Source: an uncultured Flavobacteriales bacterium
Lineage (GTDB): Bacteria > Bacteroidota > Bacteroidia > Flavobacteriales > BACL11
Assembly (NCBI GenBank): GCA_943788405.1
Contig: CALSQD010000002.1
Coordinates: 732,850-796,849 of the forward strand
Length of the DNA: 64,000 bases
Direction of reading: 5' to 3'
Part shown: piece after piece, positions 9,433 to 18,693 of the stretch
Layout of the letters: the number at the start of each line of letters is the position of its first letter
Numbering within the stretch: position 1 is the stretch's first letter
Position numbers and translations under genes: made by a program
The notes under the pieces: generated by a model
The model's database searches: none
Seen by the model: only the letters and a program-made list of their open reading frames with translations
What the model was told of the DNA's origin: nothing

Positions 9433-10520
9433 TATAGTAAAGATATAAATTTTTTTTCATCAAATTCAGAATAAAAAACGGATTCCCACTTTTTTACCAA
9501 TTCCGAACACTCTGAATAGTTATCCTCTATATATTTTAAATTATTCTTCAGTGGATAAAAGAAGTCAGTAGAGAACATATTAAAATCATTCTGTAAAGAA
9601 GAAAGAAACAGAGTAGGAATACCAACAGAAGCACACTCAAAAGATGTAGTAGAATAAGCAGTCAGATGAATAGAACACAACTGAAAGCAATCTGTAAGTT
9701 GAAAAGGAGCCTGTTTTGTATTCCCTTTAGCTGTAAGAATCTTTAAATCTATCTCATTATTAAATCTGGGATGATTTTTTAAAAAAAAAGTATATTCTAA
9801 ATTAGTACTTATAAATTCATCTAATTCAGTCAATATTTTTTTATTTTGAATATCTGAATGGTCTGATGTAAATTGAAGTGTAACCAAAATATTTTTATTT
9901 GAACTTTCGTGAAGAATTTCATTTTTCATTTTTGAAAAGCCAATAACATGATTGTTCTCCTTAAAATAGCTACTTTTATCAGCATTATTCAATAAATTAT
10001 AGAACCCAGAACCAGAAAGAAGAAGTTGTATTTTATTTTTAAAAATTCTATCTGAAACTATATTATTCTCAATGTAATTCTCTTTTTCAGAATGAATAAT
10101 TCCATGTTGTAAATCAAATAGATTTGCATCTTTATTTACACCTCTAAAAACTTCTAACATGCTTTGAGATAATACTATATAATTATTAAATTTCAATCCT
10201 CTTAAAAAAGTTTTTGACAGAATTTTACCTATAGAAAATTCTGTTTGTTTTAACTTTCTTAAAACAGTTATCAGAAAAAAGACAAAGTCAAAAGGAATTG
10301 TATTCTTATTTCTAGGCTTATCAGAAATAGAATCAACCTCTTCAAAAATTAAATAACTTATATCATTATTTTTACAAGCCTTATATAGTGGTTCAAAAAA
10401 TAGATTTTCACCTTTTACTCCTCTATTAAAATGTTGGGGATAATAGAAAACTACATCTACCTCCTTTTTAAAAAAAACCAGCTTTGAAAAATAAAAGAAA
10501 GATTGTAACAATTTTATCAT
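9432..10520 (-). CDS. Putative GT-B-like glycosyltransferase of the capsule cluster
   Basis: 362 aa, no confident family. Visible features suggest a GT-B fold of the kind found in capsular sialyl-/glycerophospho-transferases: DLQHGIIHSE in the middle (compare the QHG element of such enzymes), FFLKNHPRFN (a K-x-HP element like that of TagF/KpsS-type proteins) and SVGIPTLFLS preceded by a TAYSTTSFECA stretch (Ser/Thr-rich loop then Glu, a donor-site-like pattern). It sits 2 genes downstream of the CMP-nonulosonate synthetase, so it is the best local candidate to use CMP-sialate-like donors. That link is inference only. It overlaps neighbours on both sides. Confidence 0.55.
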   Translation of the reverse strand: MIKLLQSFFYFSKLVFFKKEVDVVFYYPQHFNRGVKGENLFFEPLYKACKNNDISYLIFEEVDSISDKPRNKNTIPFDFVFFLITVLRKLKQTEFSIGKILSKTFLRGLKFNNYIVLSQSMLEVFRGVNKDANLFDLQHGIIHSEKENYIENNIVSDRIFKNKIQLLLSGSGFYNLLNNADKSSYFKENNHVIGFSKMKNEILHESSNKNILVTLQFTSDHSDIQNKKILTELDEFISTNLEYTFFLKNHPRFNNEIDLKILTAKGNTKQAPFQLTDCFQLCSIHLTAYSTTSFECASVGIPTLFLSSLQNDFNMFSTDFFYPLKNNLKYIEDNYSECSELVKKWESVFYSEFDEKKFISLL

Positions 10521-11290
10521 ATTTCATAGTTAAAATAAGGGCTTAATTTTTTCATTTTTTCATTAGAATAAGAAATGTCCTTTTCAGATAACTCGTTAAC
10601 ATATCCACCTATTTTCGCATTTCTAACTTTTAGTTGATTGATTTGTTTTCCGAAATCTTTAAACCCATCCAACTGATTATCTAACTCCTTTTTTCTCATC
10701 TTGTTTGCAAAAGAATTCTTATATACCTTTTCAATATCAGAAATCGAAATATTTAAACTTAGATAATTATTTATTTTCTGTAATTCTTCTACCCCCCCCT
10801 CCAGTAAGTCTTCATATTTTAAAAGTAGAAAATCAATAGGAATACTTTTGTTTTTATACCATAAATTATAAAATTGAATAATCCGATTAAAACCTAAACT
10901 TTCATCTCTAACAAAATCTGAAATAGAATTAAATACAAATGGATTTTTAGCTCTTTTTGTAACTTGATGAAAATGAGAAACTACAACATCTCTTGGGTCA
11001 CGAATTAAGAAAATAACCTTAGACCTTCTATACCTATTTCTTCCTGTAAAATAAAAAACATCTAAAGGATTATTTCTGGTACCATCCTCAATAATTAATT
11101 CTGAGTTATCGTGATCGTTAAAAATAAAATAATCCTTGTTTTTTAAAGGGTGATTACTCAAATCCTTCATCTGATTAATCATATGCATCAGCCAAGTTCT
11201 ACCTGTTTTAGGAAAAGAAACTAAAAAATATTGTCCTTTAGGGTAGTAGAAAGAAAGTACGAAATCTTTTATATTTCTCCAGAACAACAT
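10517..11290 (-). CDS. Sulfotransferase family 1-like
   Basis: 257 aa. PAPS-binding signatures are FPKTGRTW (26-33, phosphosulfate loop) and IRDPRDVVVSHFH (96-108, the R-x7-S element for the 3'-phosphate). This is the Sulfotransfer_1 pattern, different from the IPKTAGTS form of the other sulfotransferase in the operon, so the two likely act on different positions. A run of seven C on the plus strand at 10792-10798 lies within the gene without breaking the frame. It lies 2 nt from the CMP-sialate synthetase gene and overlaps the next gene by 4 nt. Confidence 0.85.
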   Translation of the reverse strand: MLFWRNIKDFVLSFYYPKGQYFLVSFPKTGRTWLMHMINQMKDLSNHPLKNKDYFIFNDHDNSELIIEDGTRNNPLDVFYFTGRNRYRRSKVIFLIRDPRDVVVSHFHQVTKRAKNPFVFNSISDFVRDESLGFNRIIQFYNLWYKNKSIPIDFLLLKYEDLLEGGVEELQKINNYLSLNISISDIEKVYKNSFANKMRKKELDNQLDGFKDFGKQINQLKVRNAKIGGYVNELSEKDISYSNEKMKKLSPYFNYEI

Positions 11291-11292
11291 AC

Positions 11293-12432
11293 TTAATCTA
11301 TAAATAATTCTACAAACTCCCTTACTACACCATCTCCTCCATTTCTTTCTAAATGCATAATATTAGGAATTCCCTTAATTTTAGGCACTGCATTTTTAGG
11401 ACAAGCAGCAATTCCTACATGAGATAAAAGATCGAAACAATTTACATCATCACCAATATAAGCAACCTCATCAAGCGTTATATTTTCTTTAGCACATAAA
11501 TCTTTTACAATTTGTAATTTATCTTTAGCTCCATGAAAATCAAAATCTAAACCTAATTTTTTAGCTCTTCTTCTGTTTAAATCTCTATCTTCAGTAGTTA
11601 ATATTCCTACCTTAACCCCTGTTTTTTGCAAAAGTTGAAAACCCATTCCGTCATATGTACAAAACTTTTTAAACTCATCTCCATTTTCAGTGTAATACAT
11701 TCCAGCATCTGTAAGTACTCCATCTACATCCGATAGGAACAGTTTAATTTTTGAAAAATCTGAAACATTATCTTTTAAAACAAACCTTTTCATTAAAGAT
11801 TCTGCAACAATCCAATCTTCTAGCTCATCAATTTCTGTATAAGTATATTCTGGCATTTGGTAAATTCCAATATCTCCTGAAATTCTATTTTTAGTTGATT
11901 TTATATCTGGAACAGAACAAATGTAAAAAGCCCCATTTTCAATTAATGTCCCCTGAAAATCCTGTCTTCTTGGGCGATTATAAATATCATAATTTAAAGC
12001 TTCTCCTCCGCTCCAAGAAAATCGTTTAGATTCGCAACAAGTTAGTATAGAATCATGTTCCTTAAATAACTCTAATCCTTCATTAAAATGAGAAGTTTGC
12101 GTAAAAGGTGATGTAGCTTGAACCAACATAAAAGTATCTGAATCTGAAAGATTTTCAGAACTAATATACTCCAACATTATGGATTCAGTGGTAGATGTAT
12201 CTTGTGCATTTTTTTCAGTTCTATCATATACACTTACTTTTGAAAACCCAAAAGAATTTACAACTTCTTTAATTTTATTGGAGTCAGTAGCAACTACAAC
12301 TTTATCTACATTCGAATTTTGTAATTCTTGTAAATTCCAAAAAATTAAGGGTTTTCCACAGAATGATTTTATATTCTTTTCTGGAATTGATTTACTTCCT
12401 CCTCTTGCTGGTATAAAAGCAACTATACTCAT
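11293..12432 (-). CDS. neuA: Bifunctional CMP-nonulosonate (sialate) cytidylyltransferase / HAD phosphatase
   Basis: 379 aa with two domains. Residues 1 to about 225 form the cytidylyltransferase: FIPARGGSKSIPEKNI at 6-21 is the CTP-binding signature of NeuA/KdsB-like enzymes. Residues 230-379 form a KdsC-like HAD phosphatase: FLSDVDGVLTD (catalytic Asp near 235), ILTTEDRDLNRRR, then a lysine region and AYIGDDVND-like GDD near 98-100 of the domain. The HAD part should dephosphorylate a sugar-9-phosphate before activation, as in the known Bacteroides KDN pathway, where the activities are separate proteins. The gene directly follows neuB-like with a 1-nt overlap. Exact nonulosonic acid unknown. 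Confidence 0.88.
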   Translation of the reverse strand: MSIVAFIPARGGSKSIPEKNIKSFCGKPLIFWNLQELQNSNVDKVVVATDSNKIKEVVNSFGFSKVSVYDRTEKNAQDTSTTESIMLEYISSENLSDSDTFMLVQATSPFTQTSHFNEGLELFKEHDSILTCCESKRFSWSGGEALNYDIYNRPRRQDFQGTLIENGAFYICSVPDIKSTKNRISGDIGIYQMPEYTYTEIDELEDWIVAESLMKRFVLKDNVSDFSKIKLFLSDVDGVLTDAGMYYTENGDEFKKFCTYDGMGFQLLQKTGVKVGILTTEDRDLNRRRAKKLGLDFDFHGAKDKLQIVKDLCAKENITLDEVAYIGDDVNCFDLLSHVGIAACPKNAVPKIKGIPNIMHLERNGGDGVVREFVELFID

Positions 12433-13307
12433 TATTGTTTTCTGTATTTTAACTTATCTCTTTGTACCTGCTCAATAGCTAAAATTTCAGTTTGCTTATA
12501 AGTAAGTGCTTTATAAGTTGCTTTCAAATCTCTAGCTAATTTTCTTAATCCTGTTGGTTCTAAAGATGCAGAATGATCTGTTCCCTTCCAAGTTCTATCT
12601 AAAGTAAAATGACGCTCTACCCAAGTTGCACCAAGTGCATAAGCTGCAATATCAACTGCTATACCTAAATGGTGTCCAGAGAAACCAATTGCCTTTACTC
12701 TATTTTCAAATTTTTCTTTAATACGAACTATTTCCAACATACAAATATCCTCAAATGGTACAGGATACCCTGAAGTACAAGAATATAAAACCAATCGTTT
12801 TCCTTGATTAGTTTCCTCAAAAAGAGAAACAATTTCTTCTTCTTCCTCTTTTGTTGTCATACCAAAAGAAATATGAACCTCTCCCTCAAACTCATCTCTT
12901 AAAACTTTAAGCATCTCAAAATGATTATTACAAGCTGAAGGAACTTTAATTAACTCAGGATTTATAGAAGCAATTTCCTTTGCAGAAGTTGTATCCCAAA
13001 CTGATGTAGAATAAATTAACCCCAAACTTTCAGCATAAGTTTTTAGCTGTTTATGTTGATTTATATCAAACTCTAAAAACTCTCTATGTGCACCATAAGT
13101 ATCTCCATAAGAGTTGATAGGATTAGGATGAGGAGCATTATACTGTTCTTCTGTCAATAATTCTTTATTATTTCTTTTTTGAAACTTTGCAACTTCCACA
13201 CCACTCAAAGCCGCAACTTTTAGTAACTCTTTTGCTATCTCCATTTCACCTTTGTGATTACAGCCAATTTCAGCTATCACCTTTGGCATTTCATACATAC
13301 TTTTCAT
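12432..13307 (-). CDS. neuB: N-acetylneuraminate synthase family protein without SAF domain
   Basis: 291 aa. The NeuB TIM-barrel signatures are present: AEIGCNHKGEMEIAKEL near the N-terminus (metal and substrate residues), KFQKRN, IKVPSACNN and, near the C-terminus, ERHFTLDRTWKGTDHSASLEP. It condenses PEP with an N-acyl-hexosamine or its 6-phosphate to a nonulosonic acid. Typical NeuB has about 340-350 residues with a C-terminal SAF (antifreeze-like) domain. Here the protein ends right after the barrel, so that domain is missing. Three near-N-terminal Met codons exist (1, 4, 7), and the first was kept. No epimerase NeuC is in the window. Confidence 0.85.
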   Translation of the reverse strand: MKSMYEMPKVIAEIGCNHKGEMEIAKELLKVAALSGVEVAKFQKRNNKELLTEEQYNAPHPNPINSYGDTYGAHREFLEFDINQHKQLKTYAESLGLIYSTSVWDTTSAKEIASINPELIKVPSACNNHFEMLKVLRDEFEGEVHISFGMTTKEEEEEIVSLFEETNQGKRLVLYSCTSGYPVPFEDICMLEIVRIKEKFENRVKAIGFSGHHLGIAVDIAAYALGATWVERHFTLDRTWKGTDHSASLEPTGLRKLARDLKATYKALTYKQTEILAIEQVQRDKLKYRKQ

Positions 13308-13318
13308 TTAACTTGTTT

Positions 13319-15676
13319 TTATTTTTCGTTATCATCAAAATATTCTGACCCTTGAGAATAACCATAACGACCATCTCCATAACCGTATCCATAGCCGAAC
13401 TCATAACCATAGCCATAGCCATAACCGTAAGCTCCAGCACTCTCCTTTACATCATTAAATATAATATGCAAATCACCCAACCTTTCCTTTGCATTCATAT
13501 CATCAACATAAGAAAGTAATCCTTTTTGAGTATAATCCTGCCTTACAACATACAGATTTACATCTGAATATTTCATTAGAGTTAACGCATCAGCAACCAA
13601 TCCTAATGGTGGTGTATCTAAAATAATTATATCATATTTTTGTTTAAGTTCATGCATCATTTCTGAAAACTTTTTAGTAATTAATGCATCAGAAGGATTT
13701 TTAGGTATTGGTCCTGAAACTAAAACATCTAAATTTTCAATTTCTGATTTTAAAATAACTTCATTTAGTTTTTTATCATCCAAAACATGATTAGAAATAC
13801 CTAAATTATTTTCTAAACTAAAATCAGCATAAATTTTTGGCCTTCTTAAATCAGCCCCAATCACTAAGGTTTTCTTTCCTGAGTGTGCAAAAACAATTGC
13901 TAAATTTTCAGCAACATAAGTTTTTCCTTCTCCACTAATTGATGAAGTAACCAGATAAACCTTTTTATCAATACTTTGATTAAAAAAGTTAAGGTTAGAC
14001 CTTAATGCTCTAAAACCTTCATATACTGAGGATTTAGGACTTTGCTGTGAGAGTAAATTATATCCACTATAATTTCTTCCAATCATTCCTAAAACTGGAA
14101 TTTTTGTTGATCTTTCTAAATCAATTCGAGTAACAATTTTATCATTAATTAATTCCTTGAATAAAATGATTACTAAAGGAAGGATTAACCCTAAAAGGAA
14201 GGCTATAATATAACTTTTTTTCCTATCAGGAGTTACAGGATTTTTAGCAAAAAACATTGCTGGTTCCATTACTTTACTATCCGAAACATTTGAAGAAGAT
14301 GTAATTTTTGCTTCTGTCCTTTTCTTTAACAAGAAAATATAAATATTTTCAGAAATAGATTGCAACCTTTCAATACTTAATAACTCTCGTTCCACTTGAG
14401 GAATATCTCCTAAGGAATTCTCCATTTTCCCTATTCTTCTTTCAAAATCAATTATTAATAAATTATTGGCGGATTTACTCGTATTAATTGCTTCTTTAAG
14501 GTTTAATAATAATTGTTTTGTTTGTCGGTTATACTGAATTATTGCAGGGTTATTAACTTGTCCTCCATCTAAAAGGATATTCTTTTTTATTTGAATCTCA
14601 ACTAACTGATTAATTAAACTATTTAGTGCAGCATCATTTATTCCAAATGAAGTAGGCACACTAACCCCCTCTAATCCATTTCCTTTATTAAGATATTCTT
14701 CAAGGTAATTATAATAGTTTCTTAAACTTTTACTTTTTGCTAATTCAGTTTCTATTTCAACAATGTTAGTGTAAATGCTTTGTGCTTTTAAACTTAAATC
14801 AGTTATTTTATTACTATTCTTATATTCCTGTATTTGCTGTTCAATATTAGATAAAGAATCGCTCATTTCATTTAACTGATTATTAATGAAGTTTATAGTA
14901 TTTTTTGAAGCTATGTTCTTCTCATTAATTTCATTATGAATATAATTCTCAGTTAATTTATTCAAAAAAGCTACTCCCTTTAACTGATCTTCTTCTAGAA
15001 TAGAAATGTTAATCACAGTTGATTCCCCATCCTTTTGGCTTACAGTAATCTTTTTTTGATAAGCTTGAGTAAGAGTCTTTAAATTTCTAAACTTTACAAC
15101 TACCTGAGGTAGTTTTTTTAATGATGAAAAAGGACTAGAATTTAACTCAACTTTTATATTTGTTTTATGAAAATTAATTATTTCACCAAAATTAAGTGTT
15201 CTAGACTCTTGACCTTCTTCAATTAAAACATACTTATTTTCATCTAAACACTCAATAGTAATGCTTTTTCCTGCAATACTAGCTGAGTTATCACATTCAA
15301 CTTTTATAGGTGAAATATATGTTTCAGAAACCTTAATACTACCAACAATATAATAAGCAATATCAAACTTAAGTTCCTGTAAAGTTTCAAAAACAAGAGG
15401 GAATGATCGTAATACAAGCAATTTATTTTCTAAGCTCATTTGACTAGTCTTCAATCCTTTTTCATACAATAAATCAGAAGCTGAAAGCTTATTATTATCT
15501 TCCTTAATTAAAATTGATGTTTCTACTTCATACAACTCATGGGTATAACGATTATAAGCAAAAGAGATAGCAAAAGTAAGTAGTAAACTAATTAAGAAAA
15601 AAAACCAATTTTTTATTATCTTAAAGAAGAACTGCCTAAAATCTATTATCTCATCCAATTGATTATTAATATTCAT
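13319..15676 (-). CDS. wzc: Wzc-like polysaccharide co-polymerase / tyrosine autokinase
   Basis: 785 aa. Order of parts: N-terminal transmembrane helix (~20-40), Wzz domain, long coiled coil (~250-470), second transmembrane helix (~490-510), then a BY-kinase domain with Walker A GEGKT near 585, Walker A' VIGADLRRP near 606 and Walker B IIILDTPP near 690. The last ~40 residues hold a Gly-Tyr repeat with 11 tyrosines (from about 747), the expected autophosphorylation cluster. It controls chain length and export with the Wza partner encoded immediately upstream (2 nt gap). BY-kinases are regulated by phosphorylation of this tail by neighbouring subunits. Confidence 0.93.
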   Translation of the reverse strand: MNINNQLDEIIDFRQFFFKIIKNWFFFLISLLLTFAISFAYNRYTHELYEVETSILIKEDNNKLSASDLLYEKGLKTSQMSLENKLLVLRSFPLVFETLQELKFDIAYYIVGSIKVSETYISPIKVECDNSASIAGKSITIECLDENKYVLIEEGQESRTLNFGEIINFHKTNIKVELNSSPFSSLKKLPQVVVKFRNLKTLTQAYQKKITVSQKDGESTVINISILEEDQLKGVAFLNKLTENYIHNEINEKNIASKNTINFINNQLNEMSDSLSNIEQQIQEYKNSNKITDLSLKAQSIYTNIVEIETELAKSKSLRNYYNYLEEYLNKGNGLEGVSVPTSFGINDAALNSLINQLVEIQIKKNILLDGGQVNNPAIIQYNRQTKQLLLNLKEAINTSKSANNLLIIDFERRIGKMENSLGDIPQVERELLSIERLQSISENIYIFLLKKRTEAKITSSSNVSDSKVMEPAMFFAKNPVTPDRKKSYIIAFLLGLILPLVIILFKELINDKIVTRIDLERSTKIPVLGMIGRNYSGYNLLSQQSPKSSVYEGFRALRSNLNFFNQSIDKKVYLVTSSISGEGKTYVAENLAIVFAHSGKKTLVIGADLRRPKIYADFSLENNLGISNHVLDDKKLNEVILKSEIENLDVLVSGPIPKNPSDALITKKFSEMMHELKQKYDIIILDTPPLGLVADALTLMKYSDVNLYVVRQDYTQKGLLSYVDDMNAKERLGDLHIIFNDVKESAGAYGYGYGYGYEFGYGYGYGDGRYGYSQGSEYFDDNEK

Positions 15677-15678
15677 TA

Positions 15679-16449
15679 TTAATTTTTATTAATTAGTAAA
15701 AATAATGTCACAGTTGAAATAAGCATAGATACAGCATTTGTAATATTATTAAATGCATAAAACTTCTTTTGTAAAGGAGCAACATAAATAATATCATGTG
15801 GCTGCAACATAAAATCAGCATTGTTAAGCACACCTTTTTTAGTTAAATCAACATAGAATACTCTATTTACTTCATTGTCGTTTCTAATTACTTTAACTTT
15901 TTTCCTATTACCAAACTGTGTCATATCTCCAGATAAACTCAAAGCGTATAAAATATTTACATTTGGATCAACAATTTTGAAAGTTCCTGGACTATTTACT
16001 TCCCCTAAAATACTTATTTCAAAATTAATGATATTCAGTTTAACAATTGGTTGCTCAAAATAAGATACTGCAATTTGTTTTATCACATTTTCAAGTTCTC
16101 TTAATGAAAACCCTTCAGCCTTAACAATACCAAATGAAGGCAAATCTAAATTACCATCCTCCTTTATAAGGTAACCATATAAATACGGATTTTGCATCAT
16201 TAACTGAGAATTAGAAGTATTCTCTTTGTTAAAGAAATCATGTTGCTGTTCAGTAGTAGTGCTAATTTGAACTGATATCAAATCTCCAACCTGAAGTCTA
16301 TAATCTTGTTTATTTGCTTTTACTTTATTTATCTCCTTATTTGATCTAATATACTCTAAATCTCTATTAGTAATACATGATGAGGTGAGGAGTAACGCCA
16401 ATACAATTAGCATTGCAAATTTTGATTTTACAAGATGTTTTCTTTTCAT
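15679..16449 (-). CDS. wza: Wza-like polysaccharide export lipoprotein
   Basis: 256 aa. Signal peptide with lipobox LTSSC (Cys25), then YRLQVGDLISVQI, the Poly_export (SLBB-associated) N-terminal motif, and an SLBB-like region around EISILGEVNSPGTFKI. A hydrophobic C-terminal helix (about 232-250) is present, as in Bacteroidota Wza-like proteins. It forms the outer-membrane channel partner of Wzc. It is the first gene of the operon, with a candidate promoter 34 nt upstream. Confidence 0.92.
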   Translation of the reverse strand: MKRKHLVKSKFAMLIVLALLLTSSCITNRDLEYIRSNKEINKVKANKQDYRLQVGDLISVQISTTTEQQHDFFNKENTSNSQLMMQNPYLYGYLIKEDGNLDLPSFGIVKAEGFSLRELENVIKQIAVSYFEQPIVKLNIINFEISILGEVNSPGTFKIVDPNVNILYALSLSGDMTQFGNRKKVKVIRNDNEVNRVFYVDLTKKGVLNNADFMLQPHDIIYVAPLQKKFYAFNNITNAVSMLISTVTLFLLINKN

Positions 16450-16482
16450 GAAATTGTGGTCCTTTACTTGATTTATGGACTA

Positions 16483-16515
16483 CAAATATGAGAAAATTAT
16501 TTCAGATAGACACAA
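16483..16515 (-). promoter_or_regulatory. Candidate promoter of the capsule operon
   Basis: On the minus strand CATATTTG (16490-16483) matches the Bacteroidota -7 motif TAnnTTTG in 7 of 8 positions, and TTG (16515-16513) lies 22 nt upstream as a -33 element. It is the only such pair in the 87-nt gap in front of the export gene, leaving a leader of about 28-30 nt. The operon has no other gap large enough for a promoter down to the left edge. Confidence 0.5.
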
Positions 16516-16536
16516 GAGAAAACAAAATGCCTTTTT

Positions 16537-18513
16537 TTAGTATGCTAAAAGCTCTTTTAATTGCGCCTCAAAACGGGATTTAGCTAAAAACTCATCTTCT
16601 AACTCATAAGCAAAAGGAACAGGCGTATCCATTGATGCTGAGCGCTTTACTGGAGCATCTAAATATTCAAAACATTCATCAGCAATCATTGCAGAAATAT
16701 CAGATCCAAAGCCTCCTATCATACAATCCTCATGCAATACAATTGCCCTCCCTGTCTTTTTTACAGAATTTAAAACCATTTCTTTATCCAAAGGAACAAG
16801 TGTTCTTAAATCTACTAAGTCAGCAGAAATATCATGGTTATTTTTCAATACTTCTAAAGCCCAATGCACCCCCATTCCATAAGTAATAATACTTACATCA
16901 TTTCCTTCCTTAATTAAGTTTGCTTCTCCTATTTCTGTAGTAAAATAATCATCAGAAACAGATTCGCTTAAACTTCTGTAGAGTGCCTTATGCTCAAAAT
17001 ACATTACAGGATTTGGATCATTTATTGAGGCATTTAACAATCCTTTTGCATCTTCAGGAAATGCAGGATAAACCACTTTTAATCCTGGAGTATGCGTAAA
17101 CCATGCCTCATTGGATTGAGAGTGAAAAGGACCAGCCCCAACCCCTGCTCCTGTTGGCATACGAACTACTACATCAGCTTTTTCTCCCCATCTATAATGA
17201 GTTTTAGCCAAGTTATTAATAATCGGATTAAAACCTGAAGTCACAAAATCAGCAAATTGCATTTCCATTACTGCCTTATAGCCATTTATTGAAAGTCCTA
17301 AGGCTGCACTGACAATAGCCGATTCACAAATTGGAGTATTACGCACTCTATCTCTACCGAACTCACTCATAAAACCATCCGTAATTTTAAAAACCCCACC
17401 ATAATCTGCAATATCCTGCCCCATAATAATAAGTTTATCATGTTTTTGCATGGATTGTTTTAACCCATCAGAAATAGCATCAATTAATCGCTTTTCTGAT
17501 TTATTTGCTGAAGGATAAATAAGTTCAGGAGTATAAGGCGCATAAATATCTGCTAACTCTTTTTCAGGAGTTGATTCAATTCTAGGCTCACTATCAGCAG
17601 TAGCCCAAGCTGTATTTATTTCTTGTTTTATTTCTTGTTTTAGCACATCAATTTCTTCTTGAGAAATTAATTTTTCCTGTATTAAAAATTTTTCATAATT
17701 CTCAACAGGATCTTTTTTAGCCCACATATCCATCAGCTCTTTTGGTACATATTTTGTTCCTGAAGCCTCCTCATGCCCTCTCATCCTAAAACTCATACAT
17801 TCCAAAATAACAGGTTTAGGTTTATATGCAATTTGCTCTTTTATATCCTTTACAGCAGCAAATACTTCTAGGATATTATTTCCATCAATTGTGTAAGCAT
17901 CCATCCCATAACCAATTCCTTTGTCAGCAAATTGCTTACACCTAAACTGTTCAGAACTTGGTGTAGATAAACCATAGCCATTATTCTCAATTACAAATAT
18001 CACAGGTAAATCCCATACAGCTGCAACATTAAGCGCTTCATGAAAATCACCTTCACTTGCCCCACCATCGCCTGTAAAAACAGCTGTTGTTTTTTTATTA
18101 TTTTCTAATTTATTAGCCAAAGCAATCCCATCAGCAACTCCTAGTTGAGGTCCTAAATGAGAAATCATTCCTACAATATTATGCTCTTGTGTTCCAAAAT
18201 GAAAAGAACGATCACGCCCTTTAGTAAATCCGTTTGCTTTACCTTGAAACTGAGAAAATAAACGGTTTAATGGCACATTTTTACTTGTAAAAACCCCTAG
18301 GTTTCTATGCATTGGCAAAACATATTCATCTTGATTTAATGCTGAAGCCACACCAACAGAAATTGCTTCTTGCCCAATTCCTGAAAACCATTTTGAAATT
18401 TTACCTTGTCGTAAAAGAATTAACATCTTTTCCTCTACTAATCTTGGCTTAATAATAGCTTTATACAAGTCTAATAGCTCAGCATCCGATATTCCCTTTC
18501 TGTTAAATTTCAT
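16537..18513 (-). CDS. 2-oxoacid dehydrogenase E1, fused alpha and beta subunits
   Basis: 658 aa. Residues 1-330 are the alpha part with the thiamine-diphosphate motif (GDGGASEGDFHEA near 140, ending in ENNGYGLS). Residues from ~335 are the beta part (IIMGQDIADYGGVFKITDGF, AVMEMQFADF, ESAIVSAALG). In Bacteroidota this fused form is usual and is annotated as branched-chain 2-oxoacid (2-oxoisovalerate) or pyruvate dehydrogenase E1; sequence alone does not decide. It decarboxylates the 2-oxoacid and passes the acyl group to a lipoyl E2, not encoded here. A single-gene unit with its own promoter candidate. Confidence 0.92.
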   Translation of the reverse strand: MKFNRKGISDAELLDLYKAIIKPRLVEEKMLILLRQGKISKWFSGIGQEAISVGVASALNQDEYVLPMHRNLGVFTSKNVPLNRLFSQFQGKANGFTKGRDRSFHFGTQEHNIVGMISHLGPQLGVADGIALANKLENNKKTTAVFTGDGGASEGDFHEALNVAAVWDLPVIFVIENNGYGLSTPSSEQFRCKQFADKGIGYGMDAYTIDGNNILEVFAAVKDIKEQIAYKPKPVILECMSFRMRGHEEASGTKYVPKELMDMWAKKDPVENYEKFLIQEKLISQEEIDVLKQEIKQEINTAWATADSEPRIESTPEKELADIYAPYTPELIYPSANKSEKRLIDAISDGLKQSMQKHDKLIIMGQDIADYGGVFKITDGFMSEFGRDRVRNTPICESAIVSAALGLSINGYKAVMEMQFADFVTSGFNPIINNLAKTHYRWGEKADVVVRMPTGAGVGAGPFHSQSNEAWFTHTPGLKVVYPAFPEDAKGLLNASINDPNPVMYFEHKALYRSLSESVSDDYFTTEIGEANLIKEGNDVSIITYGMGVHWALEVLKNNHDISADLVDLRTLVPLDKEMVLNSVKKTGRAIVLHEDCMIGGFGSDISAMIADECFEYLDAPVKRSASMDTPVPFAYELEDEFLAKSRFEAQLKELLAY

Positions 18514-18532
18514 CTTTGATTTTATTTGATGC

Positions 18533-18540
18533 CAAAACTA
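18533..18540 (-). promoter_or_regulatory. Candidate -7 element for the E1 dehydrogenase gene
   Basis: Minus-strand TAGTTTTG fits TAnnTTTG exactly and lies 19 nt before the ATG at 18513. No TTG -33 element is visible at the usual distance, so the call rests on one motif. Confidence 0.4.
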
Positions 18541-18576
18541 CTTAATATTTTCTTTACTTTGTTAAAAATTTAAAAG

Positions 18577-18693
18577 ATGAATTGGCAAGAAATTGCAGTA
18601 GCATTAATAATAGGTTTAGCAGTATATTTCCTTTATAAAAAATATAGTAAAAAAGAGGAAGATTGTAATAACGGAAGTTGCTGCAATAATTAA
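18577..18693 (+). CDS. Small Cys-rich membrane protein (FeoB-associated type)
   Basis: 38 aa, starting MNWQEIAVALIIGLAVYFLY and ending in an EEDCNNGSCCNN tail. One N-terminal transmembrane helix followed by a short basic stretch and a C-terminal tail with three cysteines (30, 35, 36) is the layout of the FeoB-associated Cys-rich membrane protein family, common in Bacteroidota. The stop and the next gene's start overlap (TAATG at 18691-18695), so the two are translationally coupled. No feoA or feoB is in the window, so an iron role is an inference from the family only. Confidence 0.75.
   Translation: MNWQEIAVALIIGLAVYFLYKKYSKKEEDCNNGSCCNN

Noticed and set aside
10792-10798. Run of seven C in the sulfotransferase gene as a phase-variation tract
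   Set aside because: The frame is intact and no second frame would continue; a short run alone is weak evidence.
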